A stretch of 6,087 bases of DNA from Planctomycetota bacterium (GTDB lineage: Bacteria > Planctomycetota > Planctomycetia > Isosphaerales > Isosphaeraceae): assembly GCA_021807585.1 (NCBI GenBank), contig JAKBCQ010000191.1:1-6087 (forward strand), in the 5' to 3' direction. The number at the start of each line of letters is the position of its first letter. Position 1 is the first letter of the stretch. A program made the position numbers and the translations under genes. The notes beneath the pieces were generated by a model. The model saw only the letters and a program-made list of their open reading frames with translations. It searched no databases and was not told the DNA's origin. Below are positions 1 through 6,020 of the stretch, piece by piece.

Positions 1-254
1 AGACTGAGATTTGCCACTCTCGGCGCCTGAGAGGTCGCCAAACGACGCCCGTCGACGACCGGCCGATCTTCAAGGTTCCGTAATCCGGACGTCACCCGCA
101 CCTCGATCGCGCCGACGAGATGCTCTCGCGACTCTTCAAAAGAAGCTCTTTCTGGAGTGCGGTCCGGCGAATCGGGCGCTTCCGCCAAGATCTCGTCGAG
201 TCGTTCCTCCTTCTCAATAACCGCGTTCTGGAGCGCCGCGGCGATCGAATTCAA
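1..254 (-). CDS. Possible 5' part of an unrecognised gene running off the left edge
   Basis: A minus-strand frame is open from about base 308 to the window edge without a stop. From the first usable start, TTG at 254-252, it encodes 84 codons that continue past the edge. The product has balanced acidic and basic residues and a helical, amphipathic beginning (FLNSIAAALQNAVIEKEERL) followed by a Pro/Asp/Glu-rich linker. It resembles a real protein more than the Arg/Pro-rich product of the opposite strand. By hand count about 65% of third positions are G or C, which is only mild support. Against it, there is no ATG, no well-spaced Shine-Dalgarno before the TTG, and the TTG lies directly after the predicted terminator at 253-277, so a separate promoter would be needed. 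An AAGGAGG occurs at about 206-212, but the next TTG (188-186) is 17 nt away. I do not recognise the family. It could be a real gene with an atypical start, a decayed gene, or chance. Confidence 0.33.
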   Translation of the reverse strand, partial: MNSIAAALQNAVIEKEERLDEILAEAPDSPDRTPERASFEESREHLVGAIEVRVTSGLRNLEDRPVVDGRRLATSQAPRVANLS

Positions 255-277
255 AAAACTCGCGTTCGAGTCCGCGA
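253..277 (-). terminator. Intrinsic terminator after the DUF1501 gene
   Basis: On the minus strand, 24 nt after the TAA stop of the DUF1501 gene, ACTCG (271-267), loop AACG and CGAGT (262-258) form a short hairpin. Six T (258-253) follow; the first of these is the last base of the stem. A competing fold pairs TCGCG (277-273) with CGCGA (264-260), also just before the T-run. Position, stem and U-tract fit a Rho-independent terminator that ends the three-gene unit. The stem is short, so efficiency is uncertain. Confidence 0.6.
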
Positions 278-300
278 CGATCCTTTTGTTAGATAGATAA

Positions 301-1761
301 TTATGCCATCATCTCTTGGATCACCTTGGCGGGCTCGACTCCCGTCAGCTTTTGATCGAGCCCCTGATAACGGTAAGTGAACCGTTCGTTGTCGAAGCCG
401 AGCAGCCGCAACATCGTCGCGTGGAAATTATGAATGTGCACGGGATCCTTCACAACATTGTACGAGAAATCGCACGTTTCTCCGTGAATATGACCCGATT
501 TCGATCCCCCTCCCGCGAGCCAAACCGTGTAACACCGGGGATGATGATCGCGACCGTAATTCTCGTGCGAAAGCCCCCCTTGCGAATAAATCGTCCTGCC
601 GAATTCGCCTCCCCAAATCACCAGCGTTTCGTCGTAAAGCCCCCGGCTTTTCAGATCCTGGATCAATCCATAACACGGTTGATCAACATCCTTGCACTGG
701 CTGGGAAGCCGACCCGCGACGTTCGAATGCGTATCCCAGTTGTTGTGATAAATCTGAATGAATCGAACGCCGCGCTCGACGAGCCTGCGAGCGAGCAGAA
801 CCGAATGCGCGAACGTCCCCGGCTTGCGCGCCTCGTCGCCGTAAAGCTTGTAAGTCGATTCGGGCTCCCCCGCGACGTTCGTCAGCTCGGGAACGCTCGC
901 CTGCATGCGAAAAGCAAGTTCGTATTGCTGGATCCGCGTGTGCGTTTCGGGATCGCCGATCGATTTATAATTGATTTCATTGAGCGCCTTCAGCCCGTCG
1001 AGCGTATTCCGACGGACGTCGGTCGAAACTCCAGAGGGATTGTTGATATAAAGAATCGGGTCGCCCCCCGATCGGAACGATACCCCCGCGTGCGTTCCAG
1101 GAAGATATCCCGCCGACCAAAGCCGCGCCGAGATCGCCTGAATCTGCTCGGTGTTCGACGGTTTGGCGACCAGAACGACGAACGTCGGCAAGTTGTCGTT
1201 GATCGAACCCAAACCGTACGAAACCCACGCGCCCAAACAGGGACGACCCGTCACTTGATTACCCGTTTGCATGTAGGTGATCGCGGGCTCGTGATTGATC
1301 GCCTCGGTTTGCAGGCTGCGCACGAAACAAAGGTCGTCGACCATCTTCGCAGTGTGAGGAAGAAGCTCGCTCACCCACATGCCGCTTTTCCCGTGTTGGT
1401 TGAACTTATATCTGGATGGCGCGATTGGAAATCGTTTTTGACCCGACGTCATCGTCGTCAGCCGTTGCCCCTGCCGGACCGAATCGGGAAGATCTTTATC
1501 GTACCAATCGTTCATCTTCGGCTTGTAATCGTACAGGTCCATCTGCGGCGGTCCGCCCACCATATGCAGATAAATAACATGCTTCGCCTTGGGGGGGAAA
1601 TGAAGCGCCGGAGCGGGGATCGACTCGGCCCTCGAAGGCTTTCCGCCGAGAATATCGCGACCGAACAGAGTCGCGAGCGCCGCGGTTCCCGCGACCCCCG
1701 CGGTCCTGCCGAAGAACTGCCGACGCGTCTCGTACCGAACGTATTCCTCGAAAGGATTCAT
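301..1761 (-). CDS. DUF1501 protein (alkaline-phosphatase-like fold), Tat-exported
   Basis: This is a 486-aa secreted protein of the DUF1501 family (alkaline phosphatase/sulfatase-like superfamily), found next to PSD1 proteins in many planctomycetes; its substrate is unknown. The N-terminus has a twin-arginine leader, TRRQFFGRTAG at residues 12-22 followed by an Ala/Gly-rich hydrophobic stretch, so export of a folded protein by Tat is likely. Family landmarks are H66-MVGGPPQMD-L-YD around residues 66-78, NHEP near 156-159, NWDTH at 341-345, GGEFGRT at 384-390 and GRDHHP at 403-408. The conserved Asp and His residues could bind metal, but this is inferred from family patterns. The length is normal and no truncation is seen. 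An in-frame ATG 51 nt upstream exists, but the start at 1761 is preferred: GAGG lies 7 nt before it, and the Tat motif then sits near the N-terminus as usual. The gene begins 52 nt after the stop of the PSD1 gene, with no terminator between, so co-transcription is likely. Family confidence is high; function is unknown. Confidence 0.95.
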   Translation of the reverse strand: MNPFEEYVRYETRRQFFGRTAGVAGTAALATLFGRDILGGKPSRAESIPAPALHFPPKAKHVIYLHMVGGPPQMDLYDYKPKMNDWYDKDLPDSVRQGQRLTTMTSGQKRFPIAPSRYKFNQHGKSGMWVSELLPHTAKMVDDLCFVRSLQTEAINHEPAITYMQTGNQVTGRPCLGAWVSYGLGSINDNLPTFVVLVAKPSNTEQIQAISARLWSAGYLPGTHAGVSFRSGGDPILYINNPSGVSTDVRRNTLDGLKALNEINYKSIGDPETHTRIQQYELAFRMQASVPELTNVAGEPESTYKLYGDEARKPGTFAHSVLLARRLVERGVRFIQIYHNNWDTHSNVAGRLPSQCKDVDQPCYGLIQDLKSRGLYDETLVIWGGEFGRTIYSQGGLSHENYGRDHHPRCYTVWLAGGGSKSGHIHGETCDFSYNVVKDPVHIHNFHATMLRLLGFDNERFTYRYQGLDQKLTGVEPAKVIQEMMA

Positions 1762-1768
1762 GGCGCCG

Positions 1769-1772
1769 CCTC
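1769..1772 (-). promoter_or_regulatory. Ribosome binding site deciding the DUF1501 start
   Basis: GAGG on the minus strand ends 7 nt before the ATG at 1761-1759. The longer in-frame alternative starting at 1812 would add 17 residues before the Tat leader, and this site argues against it. Confidence 0.6.
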
Positions 1773-1813
1773 GATTTCCAATAAAAGATTGATCTTCGCC
1801 GGATCGCGTCACG

Positions 1814-4800
1814 TTACTTGTTCAAAACCTCGTCGAGGTTCATCAGTTCGTTGCAAAGCATCGTCCACGCCGCGTGCTCGACGGGATCGAGCGAACCGTC
1901 GCGGGGGGATTCTCCCGTTTCAAGCAGTTTTTTCGCGTCATCGATATGATTCTTGTAATGCATAAGAATCTGTTCAAGAGACGCGATCGCGATCCGGTTT
2001 TCCTCGGCCGAGAACGATCGCGCCAAGAGCCGCCGCGTGATCATATCAAGTTTCGCTTCGTTCGTCGCCCCGGCTTGCTTGAGGGCGATTTGCGCCAGAT
2101 TGCGGGCCGCCTCGATATATTGCTCGTCGTTCAAGGTGACGAGCGCCTGGAGCGGCGTGTCGGTACGTTCCCTGCGAACGGTGCAAACCTCGCGGCTGGG
2201 GGCGTTGAAAACGTCCATCGAAGCCGGAGGCGCTGCGCGTTTCCATAGGGTGTAAACGCTGCGTCGATACAGGCTTTCGCCGTGATCGCGGCGATAATTC
2301 CGGGTGTTGCTCTCGGGCATCGCCACCGCCTCCCAAACGCCTTCGGGCTGATACGGACGGACGCTCGGACCGCCGATCTTGGCGCTCAAAAGCCCGCTCA
2401 CGTCGAGCGCGTAATCGCGGATCATCTCGGCGTCCATCCGGAACCGAGGCCCGCGCGAAAGCAGCCGATTCGCCGGATCCTTCTCGATCTTCGCCGCGGT
2501 CGCCGCGGCCGACTGGCGATAAGTCGCCGACATCACCATCAACTTATAAAATCGCTTGACGTCCCATCCCGATTCGCGGAAATCGACCGCGAGATAATCG
2601 AGCAGCTCGGGATGCGAAGGCGCCTCGCCCGTGATCCCGAAATCTCCCGTCGTGCGCACGATCCCCGAACCGAAAAGCTCTTGCCAAAATCGATTCACCG
2701 TCACGCGGGCCGTAAGCGGATGTTCATTGGATACGAGCCAGCGCGCCAGCCCGAGCCGATTCTTGGGATAATCCGCCGGCATCGGAGGCAGAATCGCGGG
2801 AACGCCGGGCTCGACCTTGTCGCGACGCTTGTCGTATTCGCCGCGATAAAGCACGTACGCCGACGCGGGTTCGTTTCGTTCATTCATCACATGAGCTTTC
2901 GTGCCGCGTGATTCGATTTCGCTCCGTTCATGCGTCAGTTCGTTCACGCGTCGATCGGCCGACTTGTAAGAATCGTCGAGCGTCGCCAGCCACCACGCGA
3001 ACAGGTCGTTCCTCTCGGAATCGGTTCGTTTGTCGACGGGTTTGGCCGCGATCGCCTGAACGATCGACGTGCGCGCGATCGCCTGGATCTCGGCGGCGTT
3101 GAGCGCTCGACCGTAAATTCTTAAATCCTGCAGCGCGATGTCGTCGAGCCGCGAACCCTCGCTTCGTTGCGCCAGCTTGAACGGCGTTTTGGTGCGAGTC
3201 GTCTCGGAAAGCGCGTTCACGGGATATTCGACGGCTTTCGATTCGCCGTTGTAATAGATCTTCACCCCCTCGGCCTTCGCCGATCCGTCGTATACGACAA
3301 GGACATGCGTCCACTCGCCGGGCTTGAGCGGCTCGCGAGCGATCACCTTCAAAGCCTTATCGGGCCATTTGTGAATGATATGCGTGGCGACTCGGCCGTT
3401 CTCGATCCACAAATCCCAGCCGCGGTGATCGTCGCGCTCGTCCATTCGCGCATAAGCGCTGCCCGTTATTTCACGTTTGGGGATCTGAATCCAAACGCCG
3501 TGCGAAAACGGTTGATTCGTATCAAAATCCCCAGGCTCGGCGATCGCGACCTCAACCCCCGGACTCGCGACAAAGGCTTGATCGGCGATTTTGCCCGGCT
3601 TCCACTTCGTTCCCGCCGAGAGATCGAGCGTGCGCGGCTTGCCTTCGACTTCGATTTTCAATTGGCCGCCGTTCCCCTCGGAAAGAGGAGCGTGGAACGC
3701 GAGCGAATCGGTCGGAATCTTGGCGGGAAATTCGTTCGGTTTGAGCGCCGCGAGCCAGCGATCGAATTCGGCTCGAGCCGCCATTTTCCGCTCGATCACC
3801 TTCGCCTTCGCCGCGGCGATCTCGCCGTCGATCGAATCCCACCGCGGCCGATCCTCGGGCTTGGGCACGAACAGGATCGGCGGCGTGTCTTTGATGTTGC
3901 CGTCCATCGCGTTTTGCGTCGTGTTGTTAAAGTACGCCGCGAACGAATAAAACTCGCGTTGCGAAAGCGGATCATATTTATGATCGTGGCACACGGCGCA
4001 TCCCGCGGTCATCCCCAGCCAAACCTGCGCGGTCGTCTCGGCGCGGTCGCGGTCGTAAAGAACGCGGTATTCCTCGTCGATCGCGCCCCCCTCGTTGGTG
4101 GTGATGTTGCACCGATTAAACCCCGACGAGATCTTCTGTTCGAGAGTCGCGTTCGGGATCAAATCGCCCGCAAGCTGTTCGACGGTGAATTGATTAAACG
4201 GCATGTTCTGATTAAAAGACGCGAAAACGCGATCGCGATACGACCACATTTCACGGAAATTATCGAAGTGGATGCCGTGGGTGTCGGCGTAGCGCGCCGC
4301 GTCGAGCCAATATCGGCCGCGGTGTTCGCCCCAACGGGGAGACGCGAGCAGCCGATCGACGAGTTTCTCATAAGCGTTCGGCGCGGCGTCGTTCACAAAT
4401 CGTTCGACGTCTTCGACCGCGGGAGGAAGGCCCGTGAGATCGAGCGCGAGCCGCCGCGCCAGCGTGCGACGATCAGCCTCGGGCGCGGGGTTTAGCCCCG
4501 CGGCCTCGAGCTTTTCCAGAATGAAGCGATCGATCGGGGTTTTCACCCATAAATCGTTCTTCACGTGCGGAAGCGCGGGGCGTTTTGGCGGAATGAACGA
4601 CCAATGCGGTTCGTAAGCCGCGCCCGCCGCGATCCAACGGCGAATCACATCTTTATCATGAGCCGACAATTTCTTTTTGGTTTTCGGCGGCGGCATGACC
4701 TCGTCGGGATCGTCCGAGAGGATTCTGACGAGCATTTCGCTCTGGTCGGCGTCGGTTACGTCGATCGCTCCGGCCTTGATCGCGTCGTCGCGGCGATCGA

Positions 4801-4966
4801 GCCGCAGCTCGGCTTTCCTCGCCGCGCTATCGGGACCGTGACACGTGAAACAATGTTCTTGTAAGATCGGGCGAACGTCGCGATTGTACGAGAGCGACCC
4901 CGCGTCGGCCGCGACCGCGAATCGAGCCGTGAAAACAAAAACCGCGGCGATCAAAAGACGATTCAT
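1814..4966 (-). CDS. PSD1 protein: planctomycete cytochrome c, DUF1549, LamG-like and DUF1553 domains
   Basis: This is a 1050-aa exported multidomain protein typical of planctomycetes. Residues 1-20 form a Sec-type signal peptide (MNRLLIAAVFVFTARFAVAA). Residues about 28-95 are the planctomycete cytochrome c domain (PSCyt1) with haem motif C39-F-T-C42-H43 and M91 in an MPPP motif as possible distal ligand. Residues about 143-350 are DUF1549 (PSCyt2), containing DRFILEKLEAAGL, LTGLPP and a second C323-A-V-C326-H327 motif followed by DHKYDP. Residues about 378-408 look helical. Residues about 420-632 form a LamG/concanavalin-like beta domain ending in LRIYGRALNAAEI, which suggests glycan or protein binding. 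Residues about 733-1000 are DUF1553, with NRFWQELFGSGIVRT and the RRERTDTPLQAL region. The C-terminal NLDEVLNK matches the usual NLNEF-like end, so the protein is full length. The start is set at 4966 because the signal peptide begins there and GAGG lies 7 nt upstream; an ATG at 5029 overlapping the regulator's stop would add 21 Arg-rich residues. Redox or sugar-related activity is only inferred. Confidence 0.95.
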   Translation of the reverse strand: MNRLLIAAVFVFTARFAVAADAGSLSYNRDVRPILQEHCFTCHGPDSAARKAELRLDRRDDAIKAGAIDVTDADQSEMLVRILSDDPDEVMPPPKTKKKLSAHDKDVIRRWIAAGAAYEPHWSFIPPKRPALPHVKNDLWVKTPIDRFILEKLEAAGLNPAPEADRRTLARRLALDLTGLPPAVEDVERFVNDAAPNAYEKLVDRLLASPRWGEHRGRYWLDAARYADTHGIHFDNFREMWSYRDRVFASFNQNMPFNQFTVEQLAGDLIPNATLEQKISSGFNRCNITTNEGGAIDEEYRVLYDRDRAETTAQVWLGMTAGCAVCHDHKYDPLSQREFYSFAAYFNNTTQNAMDGNIKDTPPILFVPKPEDRPRWDSIDGEIAAAKAKVIERKMAARAEFDRWLAALKPNEFPAKIPTDSLAFHAPLSEGNGGQLKIEVEGKPRTLDLSAGTKWKPGKIADQAFVASPGVEVAIAEPGDFDTNQPFSHGVWIQIPKREITGSAYARMDERDDHRGWDLWIENGRVATHIIHKWPDKALKVIAREPLKPGEWTHVLVVYDGSAKAEGVKIYYNGESKAVEYPVNALSETTRTKTPFKLAQRSEGSRLDDIALQDLRIYGRALNAAEIQAIARTSIVQAIAAKPVDKRTDSERNDLFAWWLATLDDSYKSADRRVNELTHERSEIESRGTKAHVMNERNEPASAYVLYRGEYDKRRDKVEPGVPAILPPMPADYPKNRLGLARWLVSNEHPLTARVTVNRFWQELFGSGIVRTTGDFGITGEAPSHPELLDYLAVDFRESGWDVKRFYKLMVMSATYRQSAAATAAKIEKDPANRLLSRGPRFRMDAEMIRDYALDVSGLLSAKIGGPSVRPYQPEGVWEAVAMPESNTRNYRRDHGESLYRRSVYTLWKRAAPPASMDVFNAPSREVCTVRRERTDTPLQALVTLNDEQYIEAARNLAQIALKQAGATNEAKLDMITRRLLARSFSAEENRIAIASLEQILMHYKNHIDDAKKLLETGESPRDGSLDPVEHAAWTMLCNELMNLDEVLNK
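3071..3709 (-). other. LamG/concanavalin-like domain inside the PSD1 gene
   Basis: These bases encode residues of about 420-632, lying between DUF1549 and DUF1553. The pattern is that of a LamG-like jelly roll: GVWIQIP, WDLWIENGRVATHI, PGEWTHVLVVYDG, VKIYYNGE and a terminal DDIALQDLRIYGRALNAAEI. Many but not all PSD1 proteins carry such an insertion. Its ligand cannot be read from the sequence. Boundaries are approximate. Confidence 0.8.
3986..4000 (-). other. Second CxxCH motif, in DUF1549
   Basis: The codons for C-A-V-C-H (residues 323-327 of the PSD1 protein) lie in a conserved-looking GCAVCHDHKYDP stretch. A CxxCH in an exported protein can bind covalent haem c. In DUF1549 this motif appears to be part of the domain itself, so whether it really carries haem or binds metal another way is open. 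Confidence 0.6.
4838..4852 (-). other. Haem c attachment motif CFTCH in PSCyt1
   Basis: The bases encode Cys39-Phe-Thr-Cys42-His43 shortly after the signal peptide, the canonical CxxCH site for covalent haem attachment, with the MPPP motif some 48 residues later. This matches the planctomycete cytochrome c domain. Confidence 0.85.
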
Positions 4967-4973
4967 ACAAGAT

Positions 4974-4977
4974 CCTC
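4974..4977 (-). promoter_or_regulatory. Ribosome binding site deciding the PSD1 start
   Basis: GAGG on the minus strand lies 7 nt before the ATG at 4966-4964, where the signal peptide begins. The upstream ATG at 5029-5027, although it overlaps the regulator's stop as ATGA, has no comparable site at good spacing. Confidence 0.65.
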
Positions 4978-5025
4978 GTCGTCGAGAAAGCGGAACGAGT
5001 CCGACCCGAAAATAAGTTATAGATA

Positions 5026-5799
5026 TCATGATGTCTGGTTCTCTTTGGCGATCGCGACGCCTCGATTTTTAGCCGCCGGGCGTCGCTTGATCGCCAAGCT
5101 CCAATACCTGACGCCCGACATGACGTGACGCGACATCGCGCGGGCCGCCGCGGCGCGATCTCCGGCGACGAGCGACTCGACGATCGCGAGATGCTCGCGT
5201 GATTCTTCGGCGATGCGATGTCGGATCAGGTCGAGATCGCGATCCCACGACAAATCGCGGAACGCGCGAAAAAGGATCTTCAGTCGATTGATCTCGTGCG
5301 CCAAAAACGCGTTGCCGCACGACCGCGCGATCAGATCGTGGAGCCTGCTGTCGAGTTCGCGCGCCCGATCGATCCGGTCGGGGGGCTCGGCGTCGTTCAC
5401 GTCGATTTGACTCCTGAGATCGATTTCAAGAGCGCCGAGGCGATCAGAATCGATCCGTCCGCACGCTCCCCGGACCGCCTCACATTCGAGCGCCCTCCGC
5501 ACCTGGCAAACCTCTCGAACGTCGCGCGCCGTCACCTCGCGCACGACCGCGCCGCGGTTGGGGTTAAGATCGATCAAACCCATCGCCGCGACCGCGATCA
5601 AAGCCTCTCGAATCGGCGTGTGACTCACCCCAAAGCGATCGGCGAGTTCGCGGGTGACGAGCCGCTGGCCGGGCTTCAGCCGTCCATGAAAGACGTCCGC
5701 CAATATCGAGGAGACGATCGCCTGCCTGCGAAGCCCATGATCGGCCTGAATCGGCGCCTCGGCCTGTTTCATCAGGGAGCTTTTCAGAATGGTCTCCAT
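5026..5799 (-). CDS. GntR-family transcriptional regulator, FadR/FCD type
   Basis: This is a 257-aa cytoplasmic DNA-binding regulator of the GntR family. Residues about 24-90 form the winged helix-turn-helix, with GRLKPGQRLVTRELADRFGV, the signature SHTPIREAL (59-67) and the wing LNPNRGAVV. Residues about 92-230 form an all-helical FCD effector domain. Its four usual metal ligands appear intact: D150 and H154 (LDSRLHD), H203 (SREH) and H225 (MSRH), with normal spacing. FCD proteins usually sense small carboxylates or sugar acids through such a metal; the ligand here is unknown. Length is normal for the family, with a basic tail (KRRPAAKNR). AGGAG lies 12 nt before the chosen ATG, slightly long; a second Met at residue 10 has no better site. 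The gene is first of the three, its stop lies 59 nt before the PSD1 start, and nothing terminates transcription between them. It probably controls its own operon through the palindromes upstream, which is inference. Confidence 0.95.
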   Translation of the reverse strand: METILKSSLMKQAEAPIQADHGLRRQAIVSSILADVFHGRLKPGQRLVTRELADRFGVSHTPIREALIAVAAMGLIDLNPNRGAVVREVTARDVREVCQVRRALECEAVRGACGRIDSDRLGALEIDLRSQIDVNDAEPPDRIDRARELDSRLHDLIARSCGNAFLAHEINRLKILFRAFRDLSWDRDLDLIRHRIAEESREHLAIVESLVAGDRAAAARAMSRHVMSGVRYWSLAIKRRPAAKNRGVAIAKENQTS

Positions 5800-5811
5800 C
5801 GCGTTTGATCG

Positions 5812-5816
5812 CTCCT
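5812..5816 (-). promoter_or_regulatory. Ribosome binding site of the GntR gene
   Basis: AGGAG on the minus strand ends 12 nt before the ATG at 5799-5797. The spacing is longer than ideal, but no other purine-rich site lies near this start or near the Met at residue 10. Confidence 0.45.
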
Positions 5817-5823
5817 AATTCGA

Positions 5824-5838
5824 GTGTTCCGGTGTTCC
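5824..5838 (-). repeat. Tandem GGAACAC repeat in the leader
   Basis: GGAACAC occurs twice with an 8-nt period (5838-5832 and 5830-5824 on the minus strand). A third partial copy, GAACAC, lies at 5868-5863. The repeats sit 25-69 nt upstream of the regulator's start, between predicted promoter and ribosome binding site. A protein binding site is possible; such short repeats can also arise by chance. Confidence 0.4.
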
Positions 5839-5870
5839 TTAAATCCGACGTCGCGAACGGGGGTGTTCGG

Positions 5871-5882
5871 ATTCCACGGAAT
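5871..5882. promoter_or_regulatory. 12-bp inverted repeat, candidate operator in the leader
   Basis: ATTCC-AC-GGAAT is a perfect 5+5 inverted repeat with a 2-nt centre, about 90 nt downstream of the predicted transcription start. It shares its plan with the repeat at 6009-6020. Symmetry and location suit a dimeric regulator such as the GntR product, but binding is inferred. Confidence 0.4.
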
Positions 5883-5974
5883 GACGAAGCGGAGTGATTC
5901 TTCGAGGAAAGCGGCCTATATCGGATCGAAAGCGACGCGAATCACGCGCCCATATTAATCTCGTCCTACAGGGC

Positions 5975-6004
5975 ATTCTATCGGGCGATGCGTCGGCAAG
6001 TCAA
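5975..6004 (-). promoter_or_regulatory. Sigma70-like promoter for the three-gene unit
   Basis: On the minus strand TTGACT (6004-5999, 5 of 6 matches to the -35 consensus) is followed by an 18-nt spacer and TAGAAT (5980-5975, 5 of 6 matches to the -10). Transcription would start near 5968 and leave a leader of about 169 nt before the GntR start. No competing promoter of this quality is seen closer to the gene. Planctomycete promoters are less well characterised than enterobacterial ones, which lowers confidence. Confidence 0.5.
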
Positions 6005-6008
6005 AGAG

Positions 6009-6020
6009 ATTCTGTAGAAT
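6009..6020. promoter_or_regulatory. 12-bp inverted repeat, candidate operator next to the -35 box
   Basis: ATTCT-GT-AGAAT is a perfect 5+5 inverted repeat with a 2-nt centre, ending 4 nt upstream of the predicted -35 hexamer (centre about -46). It follows the same ATTCY-N2-RGAAT plan as the repeat at 5871-5882. A regulator bound here could activate or block the promoter; which protein binds is not shown. Confidence 0.42.

Noticed and set aside
11..220. Short plus-strand frame of 69 codons starting with TTG
   Set aside because: It is Arg/Pro/Ser-rich with no ribosome site and looks like the shadow of the minus-strand frame at the left edge.
316..1965. Long plus-strand open frame of about 549 codons opposite the DUF1501 gene
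   Set aside because: Its product is Arg/His/Val-rich with no recognisable domain, while the opposite strand encodes a complete DUF1501 protein with all family motifs. It is an antisense shadow favoured by high GC.
3167..4495. Plus-strand open frame of about 442 codons opposite the PSD1 gene
   Set aside because: It has low-complexity Arg-rich composition and lies entirely within the well-supported PSD1 gene.
4967..5025. TATAAC in the gap between regulator and PSD1 as an internal -10
   Set aside because: No acceptable -35 at 16-19 nt spacing, so an internal promoter is not supported.
5854..5869. CGAAC-N6-GTTCG inverted repeat resembling a LexA box
   Set aside because: The Gram-positive LexA box has a 4-nt centre, whereas here it is 6 nt, and no SOS gene is nearby. 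It may be chance or part of the repeats in this leader.
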